Positions 34,746-43,885 of a stretch of 64,000 nucleotides of DNA are shown here, in pieces (positions within the stretch are counted from its first letter, which is position 1; each line of letters begins with the position of its first letter). The translations under genes were made by a program, and so were the position numbers. This DNA comes from CAVROT01 sp963722905. Lineage in GTDB: Bacteria; Pseudomonadota; Alphaproteobacteria; Rhodobacterales; Rhodobacteraceae. The notes beneath the pieces were generated by a model. That model saw only the letters and a list, made by a program, of their open reading frames with translations. It ran no database searches and was not told where the DNA came from. Location: the NCBI GenBank assembly GCA_963722905.1, contig CAVROT010000006.1:248001-312000 (forward strand), written 5' to 3'.

Positions 34746-37448
34746 ATGCTGGGTTTCGGAACGGTCGCGCGGAAGGTGTTCGGCACCCCGAACGACCGCA
34801 AGGTCAAGGCCACGCGCCCCACGGTCGCAGCGATCAACGCGCTGGAGCCCGAGTTCGAGGCGCTGAGCGACGACGAGATCCGCGCGCGGACGACATCGCT
34901 GAGGGAACGCGCAGCCGCCGGCGCCACGCTGGACGACCTCCTGCCCGAGGCGTTCGCGAATTGCCGCGAGGCCGCGCGCCGCGCGCTGGGTCTGCGGGCC
35001 TTCGACGTGCAGCTGATCGGCGGCCTCTTCCTGCACCAGGGCAACATCGCCGAGATGAAGACGGGCGAGGGAAAGACCCTCGTCGCGACGTTCCCGGCCT
35101 ACCTCAACGCGCTGACCGGCAAGGGCGTGCACATCGTTACCGTGAACGACTATCTGGCCCGCCGCGACGCCGAATGGATGTCCAAGGTCTACACCGCGCT
35201 GGGCATGACCTGCGGCACCGTGGTGCCCCAGCAGCCCGATGCGGAAAAGCGCGCCGCCTACGCCTGCGATATCACCTACGCCACCAACAACGAACTCGGG
35301 TTCGACTATCTGCGCGACAACATGAAGGCCGAGCTGAAGGACATGTACCAGCGCGGTCACAACTTCGCCGTCGTGGACGAGGTCGATTCGATCCTTATCG
35401 ACGAGGCGCGCACGCCGCTGATCATCTCGGGGCCGGCGCAGGACCGCTCCGAGCTTTACCGCACGATCGACACCGTCATCCCGCTGCTGCAGGACACCCA
35501 CTACACTCTGGACGAGAAGACGCGCAACGTCACCTTCACCGACGATGGCAACGAGTTCCTGGAGCAGCATCTGCTGGGCGCGGGTATCCTGCCCGAGGGC
35601 CAGACGCTCTACGATCCCGAGAGCACGACGATCGTACACCACATCAACCAGGGTTTGCGCGCGCACAAGCTGTTCCAGCGCGACAAGGACTACATCGTCC
35701 GCGACGGAGAGGTCGTGCTGATCGACGAGTTCACCGGCCGCATGATGACCGGACGACGGCTGTCGGACGGGCTGCACCAGGCCATCGAGGCCAAGGAGGA
35801 CGTCGGCATCCACCCCGAGAACGTGACGCTCGCCTCGGTGACCTTCCAGAACTACTTCCGCCTCTACGGCAAGCTTGCCGGGATGACCGGCACCGCGCTG
35901 ACCGAGGCCGAGGAGTTCGGCGAGATCTACGGGCTGGGCGTGCTGGAGGTGCCGACCAACCGGCCCGTGGCGCGTGAGGACGATCACGACGCCGTCTACC
36001 GCACCGCCCGCGAGAAGTTCGAGGCGATCGTCGACTCGATCAAGGGCGCCCGGGACCGCGGTCAGCCCGTGCTGGTCGGCACCACCTCCATCGAGAAGTC
36101 CGAATTCCTGTCGGAGATGCTGAAGAAGGAGGACATCACGCACAACGTCCTCAACGCCCGCCAGCACGAACAGGAAGCCCAGATCGTCGCCGACGCGGGC
36201 AAGTTCGGTGCCGTGACCATCGCCACGAACATGGCCGGGCGCGGGACCGACATCCAGCTGGGCGGCAACGTCGAGATGAAGGTGCTCGAGGCGCTGGCGG
36301 CCGATCCCGACGCCGACCCCGAGGCCATCCGCTCGGGCATCGAGAACGGCCATGCCGACGAAAAGCAGCGCGTCCTCGGGGCCGGCGGCCTTTACGTCCT
36401 TGCGACCGAACGTCACGAATCACGGCGCATCGACAATCAGCTGCGCGGCCGCTCTGGCCGGCAGGGCGATCCGGGCAAGTCGTCGTTCTTCCTGTCGCTG
36501 GAGGACGATCTGATGCGGATTTTCGGGTCCGAACGGCTGGACAACGTCCTGGGCAAGCTGGGGATGAAGGAGGGCGAGGCCATCGTCCATCCCTGGGTCA
36601 ACAAGTCCCTGGAAAAGGCGCAGGCCAAGGTCGAGGCGCGCAACTTCGACATCCGCAAGCAGCTGCTGAAGTTCGACGACGTGATGAACGACCAGCGCAA
36701 GGTCATCTTCGGCCAGCGCCGCGAGATCATGGAGGCCGAGGACCTGTCCGAGATCACCGAGGACATGCGCCATCAGGTGATCGACGATCTGGTCGACCGG
36801 CACATTCCGGCGCGCAGCTATGCCGACCAGTGGGACGGCGAGGGCCTGTACGTCGCGGTGCTGGAGAAACTGGGTGTCGATCTGCCTATCATCGAGTGGG
36901 TGGACGAGGATGGCGTCGATGACGCGGCCATTCGCGAACGTATCCAGAAGGCCAGCAACGAATTCATGGCGGCCAAGGCCGCGCAGTTCGGCCCCGCGAA
37001 CATGCGGATGATCGAAAAGCAGCTCCTGCTGCAGAGCATCGACGGCAAGTGGCGCGAGCACCTGTTGATGCTGGAGCACCTGCGCTCGGTCGTCGGGTTC
37101 CGCGGCTATGCCCAGCGCGACCCCCTGAACGAATACAAGAACGAGGCGTTCCAGCTCTTCGAGGGGATGCTGGATTCGCTGCGTGAGGAGGTCAGCCAGA
37201 AGCTTTCGCAGATCCGCCCGCTCAGCGACGAAGAGCAGGCGGCGATGGTCCGCCAGATCGAGACGCAGCGCAGCGCTTTGGCCGGCGCGGCGCAGGCAAC
37301 GCCGCCGCAAGGCGAGGCGGACGCCCAGGCGGCGCGGTCCGGCTTTGCCGAAGCCGATCCGTCCACATGGGGCAATCCGGGCCGAAACGATACTTGCCCC
37401 TGCGGGTCGGGCAAGAAGTTCAAGCACTGTCATGGGCAGGTGACTTAA
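34746..37448 (+). CDS. secA: Preprotein translocase ATPase SecA
   Basis: A 900-residue motor driving proteins through SecYEG. Walker A is in EMKTGEGKTLVATFP (about 100-115), Walker B in VVDEVDSILIDEARTPLI, then TNMAGRGTDI and LRGRSGRQGDPG of the second helicase domain. The C-terminus has the zinc-binding SecB-interaction tail CPCGSGKKFKHCHG. Length is typical. ATG 34746 is preceded by GGGAGAG. The 277 bases between its stop and radC hold no gene I can support, only a weak hairpin with CCGATCG/CGATCGG arms (37583-37608). Confidence 0.98.
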   Translation: MLGFGTVARKVFGTPNDRKVKATRPTVAAINALEPEFEALSDDEIRARTTSLRERAAAGATLDDLLPEAFANCREAARRALGLRAFDVQLIGGLFLHQGNIAEMKTGEGKTLVATFPAYLNALTGKGVHIVTVNDYLARRDAEWMSKVYTALGMTCGTVVPQQPDAEKRAAYACDITYATNNELGFDYLRDNMKAELKDMYQRGHNFAVVDEVDSILIDEARTPLIISGPAQDRSELYRTIDTVIPLLQDTHYTLDEKTRNVTFTDDGNEFLEQHLLGAGILPEGQTLYDPESTTIVHHINQGLRAHKLFQRDKDYIVRDGEVVLIDEFTGRMMTGRRLSDGLHQAIEAKEDVGIHPENVTLASVTFQNYFRLYGKLAGMTGTALTEAEEFGEIYGLGVLEVPTNRPVAREDDHDAVYRTAREKFEAIVDSIKGARDRGQPVLVGTTSIEKSEFLSEMLKKEDITHNVLNARQHEQEAQIVADAGKFGAVTIATNMAGRGTDIQLGGNVEMKVLEALAADPDADPEAIRSGIENGHADEKQRVLGAGGLYVLATERHESRRIDNQLRGRSGRQGDPGKSSFFLSLEDDLMRIFGSERLDNVLGKLGMKEGEAIVHPWVNKSLEKAQAKVEARNFDIRKQLLKFDDVMNDQRKVIFGQRREIMEAEDLSEITEDMRHQVIDDLVDRHIPARSYADQWDGEGLYVAVLEKLGVDLPIIEWVDEDGVDDAAIRERIQKASNEFMAAKAAQFGPANMRMIEKQLLLQSIDGKWREHLLMLEHLRSVVGFRGYAQRDPLNEYKNEAFQLFEGMLDSLREEVSQKLSQIRPLSDEEQAAMVRQIETQRSALAGAAQATPPQGEADAQAARSGFAEADPSTWGNPGRNDTCPCGSGKKFKHCHGQVT

Positions 37449-37725
37449 CGGCCGGCTGTTACCTGCCCCGACCAGGCTGGGGTCAAAGGCCGCGAAGCCG
37501 ATGGCACCCGAGCCGCGTCGCTATCCGACCGCCGTCTCCGCGAGACGAAGCGACGACGCCCGCGGCCTGCACCGGAACCGCCCCGATCGGCCGGCCGGGG
37601 GCGATCGGCGCGGCAGGTCGGCTACGCCCGCGTCGCGGAGTAGGCCGGCAAGCGGTATGGACAGCCCTTTGGCGGGCCGCAGCCAGCGGGCGGTCGACGC
37701 ATCTGCCCGAAGCGGCGCGGCCCTC

Positions 37726-38502
37726 CTAGCCCAGCAGCCCTTCCGCGCGAAAGCTCAGTTCCCGGCTCTTGCCGACGATCAGGTGGTCGTGCAGGACCAG
37801 CCCCAGCGACTGGCACGCCCGGTCGATCTGGGCCGTCATCGCGATGTCGGCCTCGCTGGGGGTGGGGTCGCCCGACGGGTGGTTGTGGACGAGGATCAGC
37901 GCCTTGGCATTCAGCTCCAGCGCGCGCTTGACGACCTCGCGCGGGTACACCGGCACGTGGTCCACCGTGCCGCGGGCCTGCTCCTCGTCGGCGATGAGGA
38001 TGTTCTTGGTGTCTAGGAACAGCACGCGGAACTGTTCCGTCTCGCGGTGCGCCATGGTGGTGTGGCAGTAGTCCAGCACGGCCTGCCAGTCCGAGATTAC
38101 CTCGCGCCGCATCATTTTAGCCCGGGCGATCCGGTGCGCGGTCGCCTCGACGATCTTGAGATCCGTCACGACGGCCTCGCCGACGCCCTTGACGGCCGCC
38201 AGTTGCGTCGGGGTCGCCGCCAGAACGCGGCCCAGGTCGCCGAACTGGGTCATCAGGGCATGGGCCAGAGGCTTCACGTCCTGCCGTGGTATGGACCGGA
38301 ACAGCAGGAGCTCCAGCATCTCGTAGTCGGGAATGGCCTGCGCACCGCCTTCGACGAACCGCGTGCGCAGCCGCTTGCGGTGGTCAATCAGGTATGACGG
38401 CGGCCGGTTGCCGGGCGGCGGCGCGACGGCGGCGACCGGCACCTCGTCCACGTCGAAGAGGCCGGCGGGCGCTTCGCCGAAATGATTGCGATATCCGCTC
38501 AT
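37726..38502 (-). CDS. radC: RadC family JAMM-domain protein
   Basis: A 258-residue protein. The helix-hairpin-helix-like N-part (PDYEMLELLLFRSIPRQDVKPLA, LAAVKGVGEA) is followed by the JAMM metalloprotease-like motif HNHPSGDPTPSEAD near the C-terminus. Despite the name, a DNA-repair role is doubtful; the family's biochemical function is not settled. It faces secA tail to tail and lies 44 bases upstream of the end of dnaJ on the same strand direction. Confidence 0.93.
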   Translation of the reverse strand: MSGYRNHFGEAPAGLFDVDEVPVAAVAPPPGNRPPSYLIDHRKRLRTRFVEGGAQAIPDYEMLELLLFRSIPRQDVKPLAHALMTQFGDLGRVLAATPTQLAAVKGVGEAVVTDLKIVEATAHRIARAKMMRREVISDWQAVLDYCHTTMAHRETEQFRVLFLDTKNILIADEEQARGTVDHVPVYPREVVKRALELNAKALILVHNHPSGDPTPSEADIAMTAQIDRACQSLGLVLHDHLIVGKSRELSFRAEGLLG

Positions 38503-38546
38503 GCCACCGGGCTAGCATCCCGGTGGTTAGCAGGGGGTTAAGATCC

Positions 38547-39698
38547 TCAGCCCTTCATGCCGTCCCAGAACGTCTTGACCTTGGTGAAGAAGCCGCTGCT
38601 CTCGGGGTTGTTGTCGTCACCCAGACGGTCGAACTCGCGCAGGATCTCCTTCTGCCGGCCGGTCAGGTTCACCGGCGTCTCGACCGCAAGCTCGATGTAC
38701 ATGTCGCCCGAGCCGCCGCCCCGCAACAGCGGCATGCCCTTGCCGCGCAGGCGCATCTGCTTGCCGGTCTGGCTGCCCGCCGGCACCTTCACCCGGCTGC
38801 GGCCGCCGTCGATGGTGGGCACTTCGATGTCGCCGCCCAGCGCTGCCGCGGCGACCGACACGGGGACGCGGCAGAACAGGTTCTCGGCTTCGCGACTGAA
38901 CAGCGGATGGTCCGCGACCTCGAGGAAGATGTAGAGATCCCCGGCGGGGCCGCCGCGCATACCCGCCTCGCCCTCTCCGGCCAGGCGGATTCGCGTCCCC
39001 GTCTCGACGCCCGGTGGAATGTTCACGCTCAGCGCGCGCTCCTTTTCGACCCGGCCGGCGCCGCCGCAGGTGCGGCAGGGGTTCTTGATGATCTGGCCCG
39101 CGCCCGAGCACGTGGGGCAGGTTCGTTCGACCGTGAAGAACCCCTGCTGCGCGCGAACCTTGCCCATCCCCGAGCATGTGGGGCACATCGCGGGTTCCGA
39201 TCCGCCCTCGGACCCCGATCCGTCGCAGGTGCCGCACTGGACGGCGCTGGGCACGGTGATGGATTTCTGCAGGCCGCGATGCGCGTCCTCCAGCGAGATG
39301 CGCAGATTGTAGCGCAGGTCGGCGCCGCGTGCGGCCCGCTGGCCGCGGCCGCCGGCACCGCCGCGCTGACCGCCCATGATGTCGCCGAAGAGATCGTCGA
39401 ACACGTCCGAAAAGGCCGAGGCGAAATCGCCCTGCTGGCCGGGACGCGCCCCGCCTCCGCCGCCCATCCCGCCTTCGAAGGCGGCGTGGCCGAAGCGGTC
39501 GTAGGCGGCCTTCTTGTCGGCGTCCTTGAGCACCTCGTAGGCCTCGTTCGCCTCCTTGAACTGCGCCTCGGCCTTGGGGTTGTCTGCGTTGCGGTCGGGG
39601 TGAAGCTCGCGCGCCTTGAGGCGATAGGCTTTCTTCAACTCCTCGGCCGAGGCACCCTTCTTCGTGCCCAGCACCTCGTAGTAATCGCGTTTTGCCAT
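38547..39698 (-). CDS. dnaJ: Chaperone DnaJ
   Basis: A 383-residue DnaK co-chaperone. J-domain with HPD (LHPDRN, about 32-37), Gly-rich linker, four CxxCxGxG zinc repeats (CGTCDGSG, CPTCSGMG, CPTCSGAG, CRTCGGAG; about 145-205) and C-terminal substrate domains are present. ATG 39698 (MAKRDYYEVLG) is preferred over the ATG two codons upstream because AAGGA then has 9-base spacing. It follows dnaK with a hairpin between. Confidence 0.96.
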   Translation of the reverse strand: MAKRDYYEVLGTKKGASAEELKKAYRLKARELHPDRNADNPKAEAQFKEANEAYEVLKDADKKAAYDRFGHAAFEGGMGGGGGARPGQQGDFASAFSDVFDDLFGDIMGGQRGGAGGRGQRAARGADLRYNLRISLEDAHRGLQKSITVPSAVQCGTCDGSGSEGGSEPAMCPTCSGMGKVRAQQGFFTVERTCPTCSGAGQIIKNPCRTCGGAGRVEKERALSVNIPPGVETGTRIRLAGEGEAGMRGGPAGDLYIFLEVADHPLFSREAENLFCRVPVSVAAAALGGDIEVPTIDGGRSRVKVPAGSQTGKQMRLRGKGMPLLRGGGSGDMYIELAVETPVNLTGRQKEILREFDRLGDDNNPESSGFFTKVKTFWDGMKG

Positions 39699-39724
39699 CG
39701 TCATACGTCCTTGCGGAACGGCGA

Positions 39725-39751
39725 AACCGGCCTGACGGGGTCAGGCCGGTT
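39725..39751 (-). terminator. dnaK-dnaJ intercistronic hairpin
   Basis: Arms AACCGGCCTGA (39725-39735) and complement (39741-39751) with a 5-base loop, starting 24 bases after the dnaK stop. No T-tract, so a partial terminator or RNA-processing stem that would keep dnaJ below dnaK is likely. Confidence 0.55.
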
Positions 39752-39774
39752 CCATGCCGCTTTGGTGGCCGGGG

Positions 39775-41697
39775 TCAGGAGGCGCGCTTCTCGTCGTCCA
39801 GATCCTCGAAATCGGCATCGACGATGTCGTCATCGACACTGCGCGGGCCGTCGTCGGGACCGTCGTCGTCACCGCCGTCGGACTTGGCCTGCTCGGACTT
39901 GTAGATCGCCTCGCCCAGTTTCATCGCAGCTTCGGTCACGTTCTGGATGCCGCTGCGGATTTTGCCCGCATCCTCGGTCTCCAGCTGCTCGTTGAGGTTG
40001 GCAATCGCCAGCTCGATGGCCTCGATGGTGGTGGGGTCGACCTTGTCTTTATGCTCTTCCATCGACTTCTCGGTGGAGTGGATGAGGCTCTCGGCCTGGT
40101 TGCGCGCCTCGACCAGCTCGCGCCGGCCCTTGTCCGCCTCGGCATTGGCCTCGGCGTCCTTCACCATCTTGTCGATCTCGTCGTCCGACAGTCCGCCCGA
40201 CGCCTGGATGGTGATCGTCTGCTCCTTGCCGGTGCCCTTGTCCTTGGCGGCGACCGACACGATGCCGTTGGCGTCGATGTCGAACGTCACCTCGATCTGC
40301 GGCAGGCCGCGCGGGGCCGGCGGGATGTTCTCCAGGTTGAACTGGCCCAGCATCTTGTTGTCGCTGGCCATCTCGCGTTCGCCCTGGAAGACGCGGATCG
40401 TGACGGCGTTCTGGTTGTCCTCGGCGGTGCTGAACACCTGGCTCTTCTTCGTCGGGATGGTCGTGTTGCGGTCGATGAGGCGGGTGAACACGCCGCCCAG
40501 CGTCTCGATCCCAAGGCTCAGCGGCGTCACGTCCAGAAGAACCACGTCCTTGACGTCACCCTGAAGCACGCCCGCCTGGATCGCGGCGCCCATCGCCACG
40601 ACCTCGTCGGGGTTCACGCCCTGATTGGGCTCCTTGCCGAAGAACTTGGTCACTTCCTCGCGGACCTTGGGCATCCGGGTCATGCCGCCGACCAGCACCA
40701 CCTCGTCGATGTCCTTGAGCGAGATCCCGGCGTCCTTGATCGCGGCCTGGCACGGCTTGATCGACGCCTTGATGAGGTCGCCCACCAGGCTTTCCAGCTT
40801 GGCGCGGGTCAGCTTCATCACCATGTGGAGCGGCTGGCCGCCCTTGGGGTCCATGCTGATGAACGGCTGGTTGATCTCGGTCTGGGAGGACGACGACAGC
40901 TCGATCTTGGCCTTCTCGGCGGCTTCCTTGAGCCGCTGGAGCGCCATCTTGTCCTTGGTCAGGTCGACGCCGTTCTCTTTCTTGAACTCTGCGGCGAGGT
41001 AGTTGACGATCCGCATGTCGAAGTCCTCGCCCCCGAGGAACGTGTCCCCGTTGGTGGACTTCACCTCGAAGAGGCCGTCGTCGATCTCCAGCACGGTCAC
41101 GTCGAACGTGCCGCCGCCAAGGTCGTAGACCGCGATGGTCTTGGTCTCCTTGCGGTCGAGCCCGTAGGCCAGCGCGGCCGCCGTCGGCTCGTTGATGATG
41201 CGCAGCACCTCGAGGCCGGCGATCTTGCCGGCATCCTTGGTGGCCTGACGCTGGGCGTCGTTGAAGTAGGCGGGCACCGTGATGACGGCCTGCGTCACCT
41301 CCTCGCCCAGATAGCTTTCGGCGGTCTCCTTCATCTTCTGGAGGATGAAGGCGCTGATCTGGCTGGGCGAATACTTCTCGCCGCGCACCTGGACCCAGGC
41401 GTCCCCGTTGCCGCCGTCGACGATGGTGTAGGGCAGGTTGTTGCGGTCCTTGGCGACCTCGGGCGCGTCGCTGCGACGGCCGATCAGGCGCTTGACCGCG
41501 AAGATGGTGTTGTCGGCGTTGGTGACGGCCTGCCGCTTGGCGGCCTGTCCCACCAGTCGCTCGTCCTCCGTGAAGGCCACGATGGACGGGGTGGTGCGCG
41601 CGCCCTCGGCGTTCTCGATCACGCGGGGCTGGCTGCCGTCCATGATCGCGACGCAGCTGTTGGTGGTTCCAAGGTCGATTCCGATGACTTTGGCCAT
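39775..41697 (-). CDS. dnaK: Chaperone DnaK (Hsp70)
   Basis: A 640-residue ATP-dependent chaperone. The ATPase domain has IGIDLGTTNSCVAIMDG (4-20), VPAYFNDAQRQATKDAG, AYDLGGGTFDVT-type VYDLGGGTFDVTVLEI and VGGMTRMP. The substrate domain has LLDVTPLSLGIETLGG and a helical lid, ending in an acidic tail (DDDIVDADFEDLDDE). Start ATG 41697 is the conserved one. A heat-shock-like promoter lies about 115 bases upstream. Confidence 0.98.
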   Translation of the reverse strand: MAKVIGIDLGTTNSCVAIMDGSQPRVIENAEGARTTPSIVAFTEDERLVGQAAKRQAVTNADNTIFAVKRLIGRRSDAPEVAKDRNNLPYTIVDGGNGDAWVQVRGEKYSPSQISAFILQKMKETAESYLGEEVTQAVITVPAYFNDAQRQATKDAGKIAGLEVLRIINEPTAAALAYGLDRKETKTIAVYDLGGGTFDVTVLEIDDGLFEVKSTNGDTFLGGEDFDMRIVNYLAAEFKKENGVDLTKDKMALQRLKEAAEKAKIELSSSSQTEINQPFISMDPKGGQPLHMVMKLTRAKLESLVGDLIKASIKPCQAAIKDAGISLKDIDEVVLVGGMTRMPKVREEVTKFFGKEPNQGVNPDEVVAMGAAIQAGVLQGDVKDVVLLDVTPLSLGIETLGGVFTRLIDRNTTIPTKKSQVFSTAEDNQNAVTIRVFQGEREMASDNKMLGQFNLENIPPAPRGLPQIEVTFDIDANGIVSVAAKDKGTGKEQTITIQASGGLSDDEIDKMVKDAEANAEADKGRRELVEARNQAESLIHSTEKSMEEHKDKVDPTTIEAIELAIANLNEQLETEDAGKIRSGIQNVTEAAMKLGEAIYKSEQAKSDGGDDDGPDDGPRSVDDDIVDADFEDLDDEKRAS

Positions 41698-42045
41698 GTC
41701 TGTCACTCTTCCTTTCGGCGATATGTCCGCGGCGGGCCCGTCAGGTGGCACCCGGCCGGCGATCCCAAGATTTTCCCGATATTTCATGCCGCGGGACACG
41801 GCCCGTGGCGTATATAGGAAGGGGTCCGGAACGCTGCAAGCGGTCGGCGGGATCGCATGGGGCCGGTGCCCGGCACCGCCGTGGATGCGGTAGGCCGTCG
41901 GTCGGCGACATGGCGCCGGACCGGGCAGACCGGCCGCGCGTGCCCATGGAACTTGCCGTTGCGTGCCGCCCGCTTCATAAGGCGCGCGACCGCTTGCAAC
42001 CCTGAAGGGTATCGTGCAGGCGAGGCGCAGGATCGGAGGCCGGCG
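41698..42045. other. 348-base divergent intergenic region between dnaK and cysQ
   Basis: Holds the dnaK promoter (41812-41840) and the dnaK leader with GGAAGAG ahead of ATG. The half nearer cysQ contains only short open frames without RBS, plus CTTGCA at 41993-41998 as a possible -35 for cysQ. No RNA gene is recognised. Confidence 0.5.
41812..41840 (-). promoter_or_regulatory. Heat-shock-like promoter of dnaK
   Basis: Minus-strand CTTGCA (41840-41835), 17-base spacer and CTATAT (41817-41812) match the RpoH-type pattern reported for Rhodobacter (CTTG... and CTATAT). Position about 115 bases ahead of the ATG fits a normal leader. Sigma-70 use is also possible. Confidence 0.5.
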
Positions 42046-42843
42046 ATGGATCATGCGAAACTGGAACGCGAGATGCGGCGGCTGGCCCTGGCCGCGGGCG
42101 ATGCGATCATGGAGATCTACGGGTCCGGCGATCTGGGGACGCGCGCCAAGTCGGACGACAGTCCCGTGACCGCCGCGGACGAGGCCGCCGACGCGCTGAT
42201 CTCGGCCGGGCTGCGCACGGCCTTCCCAGACGTCGCCATAATCACCGAAGAGCAGGCCGCGACCCACGCGACCCAGGCGCGCACTTTCCTCATCGTCGAT
42301 CCGCTGGACGGCACCAAGGAGTTCGTCCAGCGGCGCGGCGATTTCACGGTGAACATCGCCTATGTCGAGGACGGCGAGCCGGTGCGCGGCGTCGTCTATG
42401 CACCCGCAAGGGGCCGCCTTTTCTACACCGATGCCACCGGCCGCTCGGTCGAGGAGGCGGGACCGTTCGATGCCGACGTCCCCGGCTCCACGACGCCGAT
42501 CCGCGTCTCGACCCCGGATGCCGGTGGCCTGATGGTGGTCGCGTCGAAATCCCACCGCGACGCCGCGACGGACGACTATATCGCGCGATATGCCGTGGCC
42601 GACAGCAAGAGTGCCGGCTCGTCTCTCAAGTTTTGTCTGGTGGCGACGGGCGAGGCCGACATCTACCCCCGCCTGGGCCGCACCATGGAGTGGGACACGG
42701 CAGCGGGACATGCCGTCCTTTCCGGTGCCGGCGGCCATGTGGTCAGGCTGGACGATCTGACGGCGCTGACCTACGGGAAGGACGGCTACGAGAATCCCTT
42801 CTTCGTCGCCCATGCGCCGGGCGTCGAAATTCTGGCGGGATGA
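42046..42843 (+). CDS. cysQ: 3'(2'),5'-bisphosphate nucleotidase CysQ
   Basis: A 265-residue inositol-monophosphatase-fold enzyme removing the 3'-phosphate of PAP(S), byproducts of sulfate assimilation and sulfotransfer. Metal-site motifs are SDDSPVTAADEAAD, EE (ITEEQAA), DPLDGTKEF (about 87-95) and WDTAAGHAVL (near 220). GGAGG lies 6 bases before ATG 42046. A sulfotransferase-like gene occurs elsewhere in the window (55768-56853), but no direct link is visible. Confidence 0.93.
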   Translation: MDHAKLEREMRRLALAAGDAIMEIYGSGDLGTRAKSDDSPVTAADEAADALISAGLRTAFPDVAIITEEQAATHATQARTFLIVDPLDGTKEFVQRRGDFTVNIAYVEDGEPVRGVVYAPARGRLFYTDATGRSVEEAGPFDADVPGSTTPIRVSTPDAGGLMVVASKSHRDAATDDYIARYAVADSKSAGSSLKFCLVATGEADIYPRLGRTMEWDTAAGHAVLSGAGGHVVRLDDLTALTYGKDGYENPFFVAHAPGVEILAG

Positions 42844-42988
42844 CTGTGCGGCATATGAGCGGAACATGAACGGGCGGGTGGCGTTGCAGAAGCCTCGTTA
42901 CCTCCCCTTAACGAAACGCCGGTAGTGCCGCAGCGTCTCCGACGGGGGCGCGGGCGACGAGGCCGGTTCATTTGCGAAAGGTCTGTGC

Positions 42989-43885
42989 ATGGTCCCCAAG
43001 ATTACGAAGGCAGTCTTTCCCGTCGCCGGGCTTGGGACGCGTTTCCTGCCGGCAACGAAGTCGATCCCCAAGGAAATCATGACGCTCGTCGACCGCCCGC
43101 TGATCCAGTACGCCATAGACGAGGCACGGGCGGCCGGCATCACCGACTTCATATTCGTGACGTCTCGCGGCAAGGCGGCGCTGGAGGATTATTTCGACCG
43201 CGCGCCCGAACTCGAGGCGTCGCTGGCTGCCAAGAAGAAGACCGAGCTGCAGGAGGTGCTGGCGCACACCAACATGCCATCGGGCGCCATCGCCTATATC
43301 CGGCAGGCCGAACCCAAGGGTCTGGGGCATGCCGTGTGGTGCGCCCGGCGCCTGATCGGCGACGAACCCTTCGCGGTGATCCTGCCCGACGACGTCATCG
43401 CCGCCGAACGGTCGTGCCTGGGGCAGATGGTCGACGCCTACGAAGGCGGCTGCATGGTCGCCGCGATGGAAGTGCCCGAGGACAAGGCGTTCGCCTACGG
43501 GATCCTCGATACCGGGACGGACGACGGCACCACCGTGTCGGTGAAGGGCATGGTGGAAAAGCCCAGGACCGGGACGGCGCCCTCGAACCTCGCGGTGATC
43601 GGCCGCTACATCCTGACGCCGAGCGTCCTGACCACGCTCAACACGATGGGCGAAGGCGCCGGCGGAGAGATCCAGCTGACCGACGCCATCGCGGCCGAGA
43701 TCGACCGCAAGCCCGGCGTGTCCGGCCTGCGCTTTCGCGGACAGCGCTTCGATTGCGGGACGAAGGCGGGGTTCCTGCAGGCCACCGTGGCCTTCGGACT
43801 TGCCCGCGACGACCTGAGGGATGAGTTCGCCGACTACCTCGGCGCCGTGAAGCTGGACCTGCCCGCCAAGAACGACGCCGCGTGA
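42989..43885 (+). CDS. galU: UTP-glucose-1-phosphate uridylyltransferase
   Basis: A 298-residue enzyme making UDP-glucose. It has KAVFPVAGLGTRFLPATKSIPKEM-type N-terminus (IPKEI here), VDRPLIQYAIDEA, FAVILPDDVI and MVEKP, as in GalU. GTG 43882 of galE overlaps its stop by 4 bases. Together the two genes supply UDP-glucose and UDP-galactose for surface polysaccharides. Confidence 0.96.
   Translation: MVPKITKAVFPVAGLGTRFLPATKSIPKEIMTLVDRPLIQYAIDEARAAGITDFIFVTSRGKAALEDYFDRAPELEASLAAKKKTELQEVLAHTNMPSGAIAYIRQAEPKGLGHAVWCARRLIGDEPFAVILPDDVIAAERSCLGQMVDAYEGGCMVAAMEVPEDKAFAYGILDTGTDDGTTVSVKGMVEKPRTGTAPSNLAVIGRYILTPSVLTTLNTMGEGAGGEIQLTDAIAAEIDRKPGVSGLRFRGQRFDCGTKAGFLQATVAFGLARDDLRDEFADYLGAVKLDLPAKNDAA

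Noticed and set aside
34623..36416. 597-codon open frame antisense to secA
   Set aside because: Overlaps the conserved SecA ATPase domain entirely and has no start signal.
37449..37725. Possible gene or terminator in the secA-radC gap
   Set aside because: Short frames here lack RBS and protein-like composition; the CCGATCG/CGATCGG hairpin has a long loop and no T-tract.
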